This document shows, in pieces, positions 1-14,100 of a stretch of 64,000 nt of DNA. The position numbers and the translations under genes are program-made. The stretch comes from Antedon bifida. Lineage: Eukaryota > Echinodermata > Crinoidea > Comatulida > Antedonidae. The notes under the pieces were generated by a model. It was not told the DNA's origin. It searched no databases and saw nothing but the letters and a program-made list of their open reading frames with translations. How positions within the stretch are numbered: position 1 is the first letter of the stretch; every line of letters starts with the position of its first letter. Location of the stretch: NCBI GenBank assembly GCA_963402885.1, contig OY727099.1, positions 13,318,001 through 13,382,000 of the forward strand, read 5' to 3'.

Positions 1-2083
1 CGTTACAGTTACGCATAAAAATGTAATGAAGGCATGTTAATATAATCCAATGTACACAGCAGAAACTTGCAGTGTGCTATCAGTCCCTGGCAATCCACAA
101 CATATTTTAAGGATTATCAAAAAGTAGGCATTTCTTACGTTATCTCTTCAAAGTTATCCTGTACAATGCATTTCTCTTTGGTATGCTCAAATGCAATTAA
201 TCGAGTGAATAAAGATTTCATATTTAAAGCTAAAGCAGCATTTCATATTACAATACAATCATTAACCTAGATAAATGTGTCCACCTCTAGTAAATAAACA
301 TAATGATCTTTCCAATCAGTTTGAACATTTTGTTTGGTTTTTTTCACTTTACATTTTTTTTTCTAATTTTAAATACTGTAGGCACACTTCAAGCTAATTT
401 CTTTTGGAGTTTTGCCATGCCATTATATGAAAAGGATTTTGCATACAAATACAATCTTTTGAAGAAAAAAAGACAAGGATGTAGGAAATACTGTACACTC
501 TTTTGGATGTGAATAAAGGTGAAACAGTGCTGAGTGATCATGTGTTTTTACAGGTAAAACCCGACTATAAAAAACCGAAATATGTTATGTGAAGGACACT
601 ATAAGCTATAAAGGAAACCATAAAGGTCAAATGTCATAACTATAAGGTCTACAAGACATACTTGTCTATAGTGCACATTAAGGGTCTGTTGCTACTGCAA
701 AGAAACTGCTTGCTTAAAACAGTCTGTGTTAAATACATTTTTACCTCCATTTTATTAAAATAAACCAAGGTCACGTTTATTCAATTATATGGAGTTCCCG
801 CCATTTTGAACCAGTTTTAATTGTACACAAAATAACGATTATATAAAATGTGTACCTTTTGGTGGAGATTATTTACTGCTGTGCGTTGATATATTATTCC
901 GCCAATAAATCAATAAACAACAAAAAGGGCAACAATTCATGTTTTCTTAAAACTAAAACTAAAACAAATCTCAGTGAGTTTTTCCTGGTAATCAACCAGA
1001 AACCAAAATTGAGTTTGGTACAATAACATTAAGAAACAACCACAAGATGCTAAGTTATAATTACAAAATCAATTATCTCCTTCCTTTAAAAAAGGTGATA
1101 CACTTCTCAAAACCAATTAATTCAATAATTTTTATCTATGGGTTTATTACTTCCACAAACCCACCTATCTTCCTTTCATTTCTAAGTATTAGTAAACATA
1201 ATGTTATCCGGAATCAAACGTGTAGTGTACACCATAAATATACGCTTTTTTCCTTAATACTGTAAGCATTATTGATTTATACAGTACATGCGATTTTCAT
1301 TTTTCTGACAGTGATACTGGTACTTGATTTCAGTCCAACTTTCTTAGGCTTCCTGTTTAATTATCTTATTCTTTTTATTTTAAAGTTTGCATGTTATTGT
1401 TAGTATATTACTATGAATGTGTGCATTGCCATCAACTTTATAATGTATTTTTATATCGCAATTCTAGGAACATTATGGAATGATGGTTTTTATTGCCATA
1501 CCATTGTTTTTTTGTATCTACGTTGGGATTAAATTACTTGAATTGTCACGCTCTATAGCCTGTTTATCCAATGAATTCATTACATTTCATATGCAAAAGT
1601 ATTCAGGCTGGCTATAGTAAATTAACATGGGATGACAGAAATCAACTTAATATGAAATGATTATATTAATTCCATGTTTTAAACATGCAGCATCTTTTAC
1701 AGTAGGTGAGGTATCATTAAATTGCACTTTCACCATAGAGAAATATAACACAGAAAGAATACAACAATTTCTTATTTCTTAAAATCCAGTTTCTACATGT
1801 AGGTGCACGATAAGTACACTGTACTGTAATAAGAATTGATAGTTTACTTCATGAATGACTGATTTCATATATATTTTTTACATTTTTTTCTCATTTTAGT
1901 TTGTAAAATAGTACATATACTGTAGTATACTGTACTAAATTAATAGGGTGTCTTGAGCAGATACTGTATAAGTGCTTATCACAATATAGTGTTTATCATA
2001 AAGTGTTGATCATGATATAGGTATACAATTACAATGCAGAGGACATTTTGATTCAATATCATATTAGTTTTATAATATCTTAC
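1..2083. other. Intron of sif (3' side), no exon found
   Basis: AT-rich DNA following the sif exon ending at 2084. The short ORFs have no protein-like content on either strand. The next sif exon must be left of position 1. Confidence 0.5.
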
Positions 2084-2187
2084 CCTGCTTTCCTGGTTGC
2101 ACCCCGTTGTCTTGAACAAGAGGCTTTTGTTTGCTGAGATCCCATAGAATGGCTGTCTCCCTCCCCTTCATCTTCATCCTCATATTC
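2084..2187 (-). CDS. sif: sif exon: acidic stretch leading to the first PH domain
   Basis: Acceptor ttgtgctgcag and donor gtaaga; 104 nt, phase 0 in, phase 2 out. It reads EYEDEDEGEGDSHSMGSQQT and ends CSRQRGATRKAG. In TIAM/still life proteins an (R/K)KAG(W)-type sequence opens the PHn-CC-Ex module that targets the protein to membranes and scaffold partners. No following exon was found between 2083 and 1, so the domain body lies outside the window. Confidence 0.75.
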
Positions 2188-5100
2188 CTGCAGCACAAAA
2201 ATAAGTATGGGTCATGGTAGATACCATCAATTATTTCACAATATGAAAAATGCAATTCAAACTGCATTACACAGGAATTTCCTACTACCATACTCAATTG
2301 AATTCTTAATATCCGGACCATATCTATTCTAAGCAGGAACTAGATATAATTCTCAATGGGAAACACGTTGATAAGACAAATAAAATGAAGCAAATTTAAA
2401 TGTATGTAATTTAGTGATTTAATTTAAAGTATATTTATTCATGCCTAATTTAGGTTGGTGCATTATAACTACTGTCTTTTTTATTATTCAATATTCATTT
2501 ATTTAATTAGCTTATTAGTTTATTCACTTGCCCATTAAACAAATTGGAAAGATGTTTTACAATTGATTAGGAACTAGGTTTCACAGTTTGTGCCAATAAC
2601 CTACAGTAACATTTTATATAATACTTTAGTCTCTTATTAAATTACATATTTAATGATAGTAACATTATCTACTTTAGTATGCGCATATTGTTTATGATTC
2701 GATCTGAAGAAATATTGTGTACTATACCTCATCACTGAGCATTTTATGAAAATCGTCAGCCATTGAGCTTTTGCCATCTTTACTTGCTGCAAAACTTCCA
2801 CGGTCTCCATTCGACAGACTACTTCCACTGTCGCTTCCACCGCCATTTAAATGGGGAAGTCCATGGAAAAACCCGGAGGAGCTTGTCGTTATTGTCTCGG
2901 TTCCACTAAAGCCGCTATCAGCGTATTCGGTAGAACTTTGCAAGTGCATTTGATATGCCTCCAGTATTTCTGTAGTGGGTTCCATTTCCATTTGATTTTC
3001 GACGTCCGTGCTTACGGGTCGCGAATTTCCTAGGTGTGGGCTCTTCATACGTCTTTTAACAATATTCGGTGAATTCCTAGGTAAACTAGTATCGGTCATA
3101 GCACGGGATCGAAACGTTTCCAATTGGTCATAGCTGGCACTATGTTTATCAGTATCGCGTCCTTTTCGATCTAACAGTTCAGTGCTAACTACAACTCTAG
3201 GAGGTGTATATGTAGAATCCTCATGGATCGTATCGATGTCCTGAGCTTCAAACTGTTTATTTATCGACGGTTCACTCTGAACGGCTAGAAATTTATTTCC
3301 TGGTATTAGATTTTTATTCAAAGGTTTACCGACGGGCCTCGTTGATTTATTTACATTGTCATACACAGATTCACGTGCATCCGAGGTAGTCGATACATTT
3401 GGACTTGTTCCGAAACGATTGCGATATTTATACTTATTAGAATTGCTGCGCTTACGTAACAACTTTGCCTTTATTCCTTGTGGCGCACCAGAAGCAACGC
3501 TATGACTTCTGCTTCGATCATTACTATCTTCACTTGTCAATGAATAATCTTGATTCAACAGATCATCAACATTCGTTGTCGGAATTGGCGAAAACTGTCC
3601 CGAAATAGAGGCTTGAGAGGATGAAGAAATATTTCCCGATTTATCCAATTTACTGAAGTCTATATCCCCTGTCGGCTGCAAAATAAAAAAAAGAATGAAA
3701 TAATTAGTCAGAATGAAAATATTCCAATTATTTATACAGTAGTAATATAATTTATGTTTTGGATTTTTGCTATAAAAAAGGAATCTCCGGATTGATTTTA
3801 AATTCAACCTCTGTAAAATAGGTGATTTTTTTTTATAGCAAAAAGAAAAAAGATGTCTCCAATGTTAACACCAACAATTAGCTAAAAAAAACAGACATGT
3901 GTACAGTAGGTCGATTAAAGACTACGTCATGAACTAGCAGAATATTCCCCTGAACTGGACTTACAAAGCTTTCTTCCAAGACTAAAGAAATGACCTTTTA
4001 TTCTTAATGACTTTTGTTTATAACTACCAGCATCATTATTCTAATTATCTTGTCTATTTTGAATGCAAGATGCATAACAAGCAAATACTATATGTAAACT
4101 CACTCTATAGAAGAACTCTAAAAGGTGGAAACCAGGCCTACTATCTAAAAATTTAATATATTCAATATTCAGTTTTTTTATTGCTTTTTCCAAAACGACG
4201 GTAAAAGTAGTAAATGAATTTTGTTTATTATTTAAAATTTAACAAATCAATAATATAAAACTAGTATTGTCATTATACAAATGTGTGGATGTAGACCAAA
4301 AAAAAGGTGCTTTAAAAACTTTAAGTTACTGTATGGCCAACTGGTAAAAATTAAACTTAGGTATTACTATTAAAGAAAAAAAAAATATAATGGTTAGATT
4401 AGAATTAATCAGTGGAAATTATAATTATAATGATAGAGATCGTGAGATATTAAATCTAATTTTATTATATATTTATGGCCTCACAGTCTACTGTACAAGT
4501 GCATGAGACACCATGTGTTATAACACTTCAAGTGAAATCTTCATGTAATATATGTATTTTCATTTTTGATTGATTGTTTGTTTATATTGTACAATATCAT
4601 TGAATATTCATCTTTGAAAAAAATGTAGAGGCTCACACAATGAAAACAAATTTAAATTGTACTGGCAAAATACTAACTATGTAGTTATACTATACAGTAC
4701 TTCTTGGTTTTAATATAAAATTGAATAGAATTGGATATTAAGTAATACATCTACAGTGTAAATAAAAAAACATTTAAACAAAAAGTAATTTAACATGCTA
4801 CATTCCATTATTTTAATAAAGTATGGAAATAAATAACAACATTATACAAATAAATCAATGCTTAAAATACAATATACTGTGCAATCAAAATACTGAAAAA
4901 ATTACTGACAGACATTACAATTACCATGGGAAAAACATTATAATATAAAAAGACTAGAATGATACCTATTTTTCTGAAATCAAACTTAACACTTCAATTA
5001 TGACCTCTGCTATTGTTATTTCCATAGTTACCTAAAAAGCACATTTACACAAAAAAACACCCTACCCACTTTCATTTAAAATAATAAAACGGTTTGGGTC

Positions 5101-8100
5101 TGGTGGGTAAATGGGTTACACATCTTACTAACCGTCAAATTAAAAAAAAAATTCCCACAAACAGACAATAGCTCAGATTCTATTCCACTAGGAGGTACAA
5201 TTGTATTGGCCTATCTGATTCAAATACAACTAAACCTATACAGGTACTTCAATAATAATAATATAATAATTATTATTATAAAATATTAATATTTTATTAT
5301 TTCTCACTCTACTATTTCTCATAAAATAGAGATCAAACATCAGTTCAATCTTTTTATTGAACAAAATTGAGCTAGTAAAATTGAGCAAATATGTGTACTA
5401 TAAAATGTACACTTTACCCACTTAAATGTAGTAGAAACCTTCTAGCTATGTAGGCTGAAATAAATTCATGTCAATTTAGAAATTAAGGGAAAATACAAAG
5501 TAGTTTTAGAAACTAGAAAAAAAACATAAACATTGAAAAATTCTGAGGATAGACTTAGGTCTAATTTTAGCAATTTAAAAAGACAATTTATAAATTGTAA
5601 AGGTTTTAGGAACATTCTAATGGTTTGAATCCTTTTAAAGCTGTTTTTTTATCCTGTTAAAGCTGTTTTAAACTATTTTAATCTCCTGAATCCTATTCAA
5701 TTTTAATACCTAGTCATTTTTACACCGTGTTTCATAACTTATATTTTTTTGTGCAATTATGTGTGTGTATATAATATATTATATTGTATATCTATTTATT
5801 ATTGTACTAATAATTGTCAATCTTCAAAAAGAATTTCTGTTGTTATTGTATGATGGACAAATAAAGCATTTCAGTATTCAGTATTCAGTAATTGTTCACA
5901 CAAAATAGTTTAAACAAATAGTATCTAAATAAATATCTTTAAACAAAAATATAACCAATTACATTCATAGAGAAACAAGACCTTTCACACGGACCTATAC
6001 ACATATTCGCTAAAAAACGTGGTACGGAGTGGCGAACACAAATAACGACTACCGTTTAGATGAAATAACCAATTAAAGAACTAGGAACTAAATTTAAATA
6101 CACAAGCAGTTATTATGTTAACAATATTTATAATCGCATTTATAATAAAATAATGGAGATAATGATAAGGGTTGGATACTCACACTATGATTCTATCTGC
6201 ACTATCTATTCCAGTATACACAAGATCGTTAGGTGAGATATTAATCACACCTGAGAAACTATTCAATATCTGGCCGACTTAATACCAGGTCATACAAAAG
6301 GTTACTAAACCTCTGCAATAGGACCTGATTACTATCTGGCTTTCCCTTTCCTGTACAACATCCGTCTACCTACCTCATTTCCCAAATGGACATAAAGTAT
6401 TAGTTGAGGATGTAATCCAGTACTTAGCAAAGAAATTATAAATGTACTATGTAATTTTATTGAGATATAAGGAGGATATGTTTGAAATTGGCATACATAC
6501 AGTAGCCATACCATACTGTACATTAATCAATAATATATTGAAGTGTAAAAGGTCTAGCTTGGAAAATTATATTTTTGTCACTCAGTAATATACCGAATCC
6601 CTCGAATAAATGCCCTGGAGCGTTTATTTTTCCTCACGAATTAACACCCCACCAAATGTTATACACACAATATTGTATTTATTTATTTTTTTAAACATTT
6701 ATTTCAAAATATTTCTAGTTGTAGTACAGTAGAATTCATTGACTGTTCTACAATCTACCAAGCATTTTGATTCACTTTTTACTCTATTTTATCACTTCTT
6801 GATATTAATTGTGTTGTATTTTTTCATATAGGTGTCATTTACTTGATTATACATGTTACCATTACACATTCAAAACTCTAAACTTGTCCCTCGTATAAAT
6901 GTCCCCTAAAAACCATTACGAACAATAAAACAAACAAAAATACATTAAAGTAAAAAAAAAAACACATACATAATGATAATGTGTACATTAGTTTGGAAAA
7001 TTATAGTTTGTCAGTAAATAATTTAAAACAAAATAAATACAAACATTATTTTAAAATAATGGCTTACTCATTAGTATATGGTGCATAATTAAAATAAATG
7101 AAAAAGTACGGCCTACAGTATATACTGAAACACTTGTCAGTAAAAGTGTTTAATAATTATTCTACAGTATGTCACAACATAAACTATAACAGGGACCCAA
7201 GGGAGAGTAGTAGTATGCAAACTGTAGGTTTGATGATGGCAATACAAAATGGGGTGTCCATTAACACATTTCAAATCTGATGATAATTATCTGTAAGAGA
7301 CATAGTGATGATGCGCTTTTGGGGATGACAATTTAGATGAATTTTATTCTTCCTCTAAAAAATGCTCAAAGATTTTACATAATAATAATATACATAAAAC
7401 ATTCAAATTTAAAAAAAAATATGAATGTTACAAAAAATATTATTAATGAAATTAAATTATTCAATTCAAAATAAAAAAATAAATTATTATATTATAAATA
7501 CAATTGATCAAGATTACTCATTATTTGTTTAAACTATTTCATTTCCAGGTATTACACAGAGGTTATCTTGGAATGACGTATGTTGGTGACAGTGGCTGCT
7601 GGTGTGCTAAAAAAAACCAAATGGAGTAAAGTTTACAGTTTTTACTGAAGACCAGGTGATTCCTCATTAAAAAATACCACATTTTGATAGGACTAGTTCA
7701 TGGTAATAATAGACAGGAAAGAGTCTCATCTTGCCCTAATTATTAGGTAGGAATCCATCACAATTTGTTTTATCTTTAAATTTAAAAGTAGCATGTTTGA
7801 TGTGTTACCGTGGTGTCCAGTCTAAAAGAAATTTAGGAACATAAGAGGAACAAAATAACACTGTTCCTGGTACAAAAGATATTTCTGAATAAACAATGGG
7901 AAGGGTGTAAGAAGACCCTGCTTAATCATCATTGACATGGATTCGTGGGTAATTGTTCTATGAGTATGATATTTTAAAGATGCCCCCAAAACATGAAAAA
8001 TGAACGGTAAAAAAGAAAGACTTTGAATAGTTCATTTTGCAGTTTTAAAAATCACTTTTGTAGAAAAAACTAAAAAAATATTTTTGTCACTTATAAAGAG

Positions 8101-11100
8101 TTAAAAAAACCAGTTAAATTCAACCAAAAACTCACAGTTTTTTTCAGGTAAATAATTATGTTTCGATCCAAAGCTAATAACTATTATGTGGTATTAAAAT
8201 GGCGTATTTAACAAAAACATTTTTCAGGGGGGAAAATAATAAATACATACAGTATATAAAACTTATACTGCTATTAATGTCTATTTATGTCTGGCAGTTA
8301 TAGGCCTATAGATCATTAATGATCAGTCAAATATGGTCATATTGCTTCAGAAGGAAATGATAGCTGGCAATTTTAATCTCGTTTAAATCTATAATTAAAT
8401 ATCTTTTCCAGCAGGATAACTTGAACAAACATGAACAAATCAGGGAACATTTTCGCCAGTGTAGCAAAGCCAAATGCTTAGTCCACAATACCACCTTATT
8501 GGTACGCATAAAATTGTATAACAATAACGCAATACAAACCTATGTTTCTGGCTCCAAATTCAGATTGATCAGTAGTTATTGCCAATAAAAATTTAAAAAT
8601 AATCAAAATGTTCTCTGCATTAAATGTGAGTTTTATGTCTTCATTGTTGTTACTTATTGTAAGTGTATGATAGTAGACATTAAATTATAATGATTATTAT
8701 GTTCTTCATTTTCATGACGCAGCTATAGATATTACGGTAATGGTGGTTCTGAGCATGTGCCAAATTACTTTACATCCATGCATTACATCTATGCAGCTAT
8801 TGAGCATTAACGGACATTGCGCATGTTTATGTTTCTGAGCATGCTCAGAATTACTTTACATCTACGCATCATATGCAGCTATTCAGCCTAACAGACATTC
8901 TGCGCATGTTCTTGTTTGTGAGCATGCTCAGAATGACTTTACTGCGCATGCCTATATGTATGTTTCTTAGCATGTGCAGAAGTACTTTTTTACTCAGTAG
9001 ACACGTATCCTAGTGGCGTGTCGTGAAAAATGAAAAAAAAATGTTGCTGTTATTACAGTAGCTACTGCACAGCGTCATAAAAATGAAATTGCAATTAGAA
9101 CATTTAATAAAAGGCTTTAATTCTTCAGTATTAATGAACCGGCCACATTTCTACATAATTATAGCATAATTATGACAACAGAAATACATTATAAAGAAAT
9201 TTCAACTTATATGAAATATTACCAATTCTTTGAAAAAGTATATTGCGATATCAAACATTTTATTTTATATAAATTGTATCGATATTAAACAGAAAACTGT
9301 CAGCAAAAGCTAATATTATATGTATGTCCTTGTGAGAATGTCGCCGTGCAATATGGTAACATATGCGTTAAATTAACAGGATGATGTAAGGAATTCAAAT
9401 TATACAGAGGATATTGAAGTGCTGGACAACATACCAAGAGATATTATAATATGTTGACATTTAATTAGTTAATGTGAGCAATATAGCAGAATGTCACATT
9501 TCCTATTCCTATTAAACCTAAACATCTCTTTTTCTTGAGTAAATTTGGCAGAATAAATTGAAATAAATGTTTCTCCCTTGAGAGTCATGTGACATCTTTC
9601 ACCTATTTTCTTTCCTCAATATAGGGACAGTGTGAGTACCCTCTGGAAATGATATTTATTTAATTATAGATTTAAACGAGATTAAAATTGCCAGCTATCA
9701 TTTCCTTCTGAAGCAATATGACCATATTTGACTGTTCATTAATGATCTATAGGTCAACTCATACTTGAAAGATAGTGCACATGGAAGATTGATGTGACCA
9801 ATACTTTAAAGTCCTTAACTAACTGTAGATGACTGATGTCAAAGAATTATATGAGGGGAGTCGGCTGCAAACCCATATGATGTCCAGTCTTATTGTTAAG
9901 TTTGCCGTGCAGAAAGTCCTCCAACATTAATAAAAGACATTGAATATAATAATGAAACTAAAAATAATTTAATTTTACAATTTATCGATAGATATTAAAA
10001 CAATAAATACTTACTGTACATTTTACAGTTAACACCTCTGCCCTACTAATGCTATCCAGTATGTATTGTTTGTGTGACTGTCTCGAATGTTTTATAATCG
10101 ATTCTAATACATTAATTAGAGAATGAAAGCTTCACAACAAACATTAAACACCATAATTGGTCAGCTTTTTATACATTACGACATTACATTACAAAACTGA
10201 AACAACTTTTGCTATCTATTAAAATCTATACATTTTTATTCTACTCAATAAAGTATTGTAAAACGCTTAAGCTAATCTAGTGTATTGTCCATACTTCTCT
10301 TTTCAAAGGATTTGCAATATCAACTTATCAATACCTTCTAATTTAATAAAACCACAACCAAAATTGAAGAAATACAGGAATAAATCGACTGATGAGATAG
10401 CCAGGTATAGGTATGGTTGTGGTTCATATAATACGTCCACAAGTTTAGCTTTTACAATGTTGCAGAAACGGAATGTTCAAAAACTTAATCAAAGGCACAA
10501 CACTAATATGATGTACAGTAGGCCTATGGAGGACATGCTTTGAGTATTGGTCCATGAGAGAGTGAAATACAGTTTCATAGTTTATCTATCTATCTTCCTT
10601 CCCTCTTCCACTTCTCCCTAACTCCCTCAACCTCCTTCACCCCATTTACCTCATAGTTTTCAGTAATTATATGGACTACTGAGTACACTAGTAAGTAGGT
10701 TGAGGGAAGTAAGTCAAACATATCTTTGTTTAGCATGACTATGGAGATATGAAGCATCACTATGGTAACACAAAATAAAGACCTTCCACCAATGACTTAA
10801 AGTCAAGTGGTACAGTATTAGACAACTTATAGAAAAGTTAAAATAATAATATTTCTGAGAACAGCTTTTACCTCAGAAACAAAGATTTTGGTTTGTGTTC
10901 CCTACAGTATTTTTAGTTACAGAATTCATCAATGTGTCAATTCACAATTAGTCCAAATAAACTACAAAATGTCTGTTGATAATTACAATTACAGTAGTCA
11001 AAGTGTTTCATGCTTAAGATTCTGTTGGTATAATTAAATATTATATGCATTCTATAAAATTTACTACCCGGTTACTTGCTATCTTCAAACTTCTGGCTAA

Positions 11101-14100
11101 AAAGTAAATGTTTCAGTATGTAGACTCTCAACTAGTATGTGGATTTAGGGTAAAACAGCTCTGTTACGCCTGTCACCTGGATAGGTAGGAGAGGACAGGT
11201 AGGAGGAGAACGAAACTAGACAGGACTGGTAGGAGAGGGCAAATTAAAAAACGCTATGTTGTGATGCATCAGTAATTTTAATGACAGCCAATGAACACAT
11301 GATCGATGTTGGCGACAGAATTTCCATGATAGGCAGTAGGAAAGTTATTCATTGTGTCTGAACACCTTGATTATGAACGCCATGGATTACCGCTTTACCT
11401 TGCGTTAAGATTATAAATATTAAGTCTATGAGTTTGAAAATAGCTTTTATTTCCTTTCTAATTTATGTTCTAAAAATGGCAAACTTTACTAGATACTGTA
11501 GCCTACCTCTAAAATACTGTAAGTTAAGTTTAATATAAAGTGTGTTATGTTTTCTTTTCAAATAAAACTGATTGCGATTTAGGATTCCAATATTGATCAT
11601 GGTATCGCATTACCTATAAATACTTATATACTTATATTTAGATTTCAGTGGAGTACATACAGTACTTGTGTACTGTGTCTTTACTTTGGTGGTTTCTAGG
11701 AGTCGAGTCGAGTATTTGGGCAATTTATAGATTCAAATTAAAATAAAGTTGTGTTTCTGGAGTTTTCAATAATACTTTACCAAACAGCTTTTGATTAAGC
11801 TTAATAAGATATTACTAGATTAATGTATCGTACTGCTTTACCATATTATCACAGTAACTTAATACCAATCGCTGTGCTTATTCAACTGGCGTGCTTAGCA
11901 GAAAAAAACTGTACAAGCTAGCACTATTATAGCTTATTTGACTAAAAGCGTTTATGTGATCATAGTATTCATAGTATTTTGTTTAATGTTTATTATTAAT
12001 TCAAATGGCTAAGCCTCCATTTCGGTACTAATTAGTCTAGTAGTATGTTCGACATTGGTGGGTTTTCTAGAATCCACACCTGCATACATTTAGGTCTTAA
12101 TTTATACTGCAGTGTTTGCTTAGCTATAATTTCTCAATTTATTGGTTTGAACGAAATAAGCATAAGATCTGCGATAGTCCCAAAGGATTCAGTTATACTA
12201 CTAGAAATATGCATCTGTTCACGCACAGCGATCATGCGTGCTAATTACACATGCTAAGTTACGAGTACGAGTACTGAATATCATTCTTGTTCGATAGTGT
12301 ATTATATAAAAAATACAAAGACCACAATTTTAACGCCTATTTTACAATAAATCTTGCCTAAAAAATACTTTTTTTATTCATTCGAAGAATAATATTTAAC
12401 ATCTTGGAGCAATACTGGCATTCAAAAATCTTGGCTTATGTATGTTCTAAAATTCTTTAGTTAAAAGTCATTTTATTTTTTAAATAAATTATTTTTAAAA
12501 AGCATTTGATAATACTTCATTATTACACAATCCAATCAATTTACTCTTGAGTTCAGAAAAAAATAGAGTATTCATTTTTTCCTCTGAGGTTGCCAATAGT
12601 GTTAATATATACTGTATTTGCCCATGTTCATTTCACAGGAATATCCCCTTGATATGGGTTCCCCCTCTGAATAGAGGAGGGGTTCTATGGTACTGTCGAA
12701 TTAAAATAAATGAAGCTACTCAGTTACATAAACAAAATAAAGCATGAAATTAAAGTGCTTTTGTAAAATATGGACATTTGTTTGAAAGAGAACAATGATT
12801 TATTGTTGTTGAAGTGTAGTGCAAAGGCTTCAGAATACACAATAAAATATTTGTATATTTTATGTAATAATGACATCACATACAATACCTATACTGTACT
12901 TTCTGACACCGTATATGACCGAGTATAATCCTATGTTCCTGTATAATCCCACCCCCTATTTAAGCTAAATTGGACACTTTTGTACGCCTAGTGTACATTC
13001 AGAGTATAATCTCACCTCCTTCCACACATGTTATAGCCAGGCTGCCTGGGACTATACTGCAGTAAAGGACACAACAAAATAATTATTATTATATTCTATT
13101 TAAAATCTTACCTTGCAAAGTGTAATAAAATGATCGGCTTCCTCCGGCGATACAAAGTTCAAACCCCAAGCGCCACCAACATTTAAATCTCTCCACTGTA
13201 TAAAACACTCACTTTTCTTTTCCAACTGCGTACCTGTGGACAAAGAATTTCAAAATGTCATTTAAAAAATCCACAACAGTAGTAAATCACCAACAATCAA
13301 ACTAATGTGATTTTTTTATTACCATGTAAATGGTTTTTCACGCTTTTAGAATAATTTAAGTACAATGTATTATCTTCGCGCTTTACACTGTAATGATAAA
13401 TACACAGACTATATTCATCCTTTTGTTGGTTTTCTACAGGTTCAACTCTCAACAGATGGATAAACTATTTGATGTTCCTTATCAGCTTGAAAAAGATGAA
13501 TTGAATGGTATGTTTGGGTTGTCCTAGGCTAAATGTTTTATCATGGGTTAGATTAAAATCTGGTAAGAGGAATGTGTTTGGCATCATTTTGATGATTTCA
13601 ATGTGGAATATTGGCCTGAAATGTTCACAGATGTATGTGGTTACCTTTAGTGGGGGTAGGAAATTATAGACAATTTTCCTTTGATAACAAAGTATTATTC
13701 ATAGAATGAATGGAATTGTGTGGCTATGTCTGTTGAACCACAGGTGATTGGTTGAAACTAATTGATTGAAGTGGCTATGGTTAATTGTCTCATGTTGCAC
13801 CTAATGTTGAAAACATAAAAATAAGCTCTGTAAATATTTCCACCCAGGAGTACTGTATACTACTATAAAATAATAAATTAAGATTTCATATTGAAATTAA
13901 ATAGTGTCTATCAATAAATTTCTTGTCATAATTTGGTCAAAATAATAATCATCGCTAGCTTAATTAGTCCAAAAAAGTGTTAAATTAACCCAGACCAATG
14001 GTTAATTGGACTACTGCCTGCCATGGTCTTGGTAAAATCACTGCTATTGTAAGTCTAATGCCGCTGTTAAATCTTGGTATCATCGTACTAACTACTGCAA

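Larger units (their letters stand above)
3676..13111. other. sif intron between linker exon and EVH1 exon
   Basis: 9.4 kb of AT-rich sequence. Apart from the repeats listed (6590-6905, 7975-8240, 8305-9753) it holds a G-rich degenerate ggtaggagaggacaggtagg tract at about 11185-11240 and an imperfect hairpin (ccccctct/agaggagggg) at about 12660. No coding exon was recognised. Confidence 0.6.

Noticed and set aside
2722-3807. A 361-codon single-exon gene ending SDEV
   Set aside because: The first 43 residues read through an acceptor (ttttgcag), and the end passes a donor that joins in phase to the next acidic exon. It is an internal exon, not a gene of its own.
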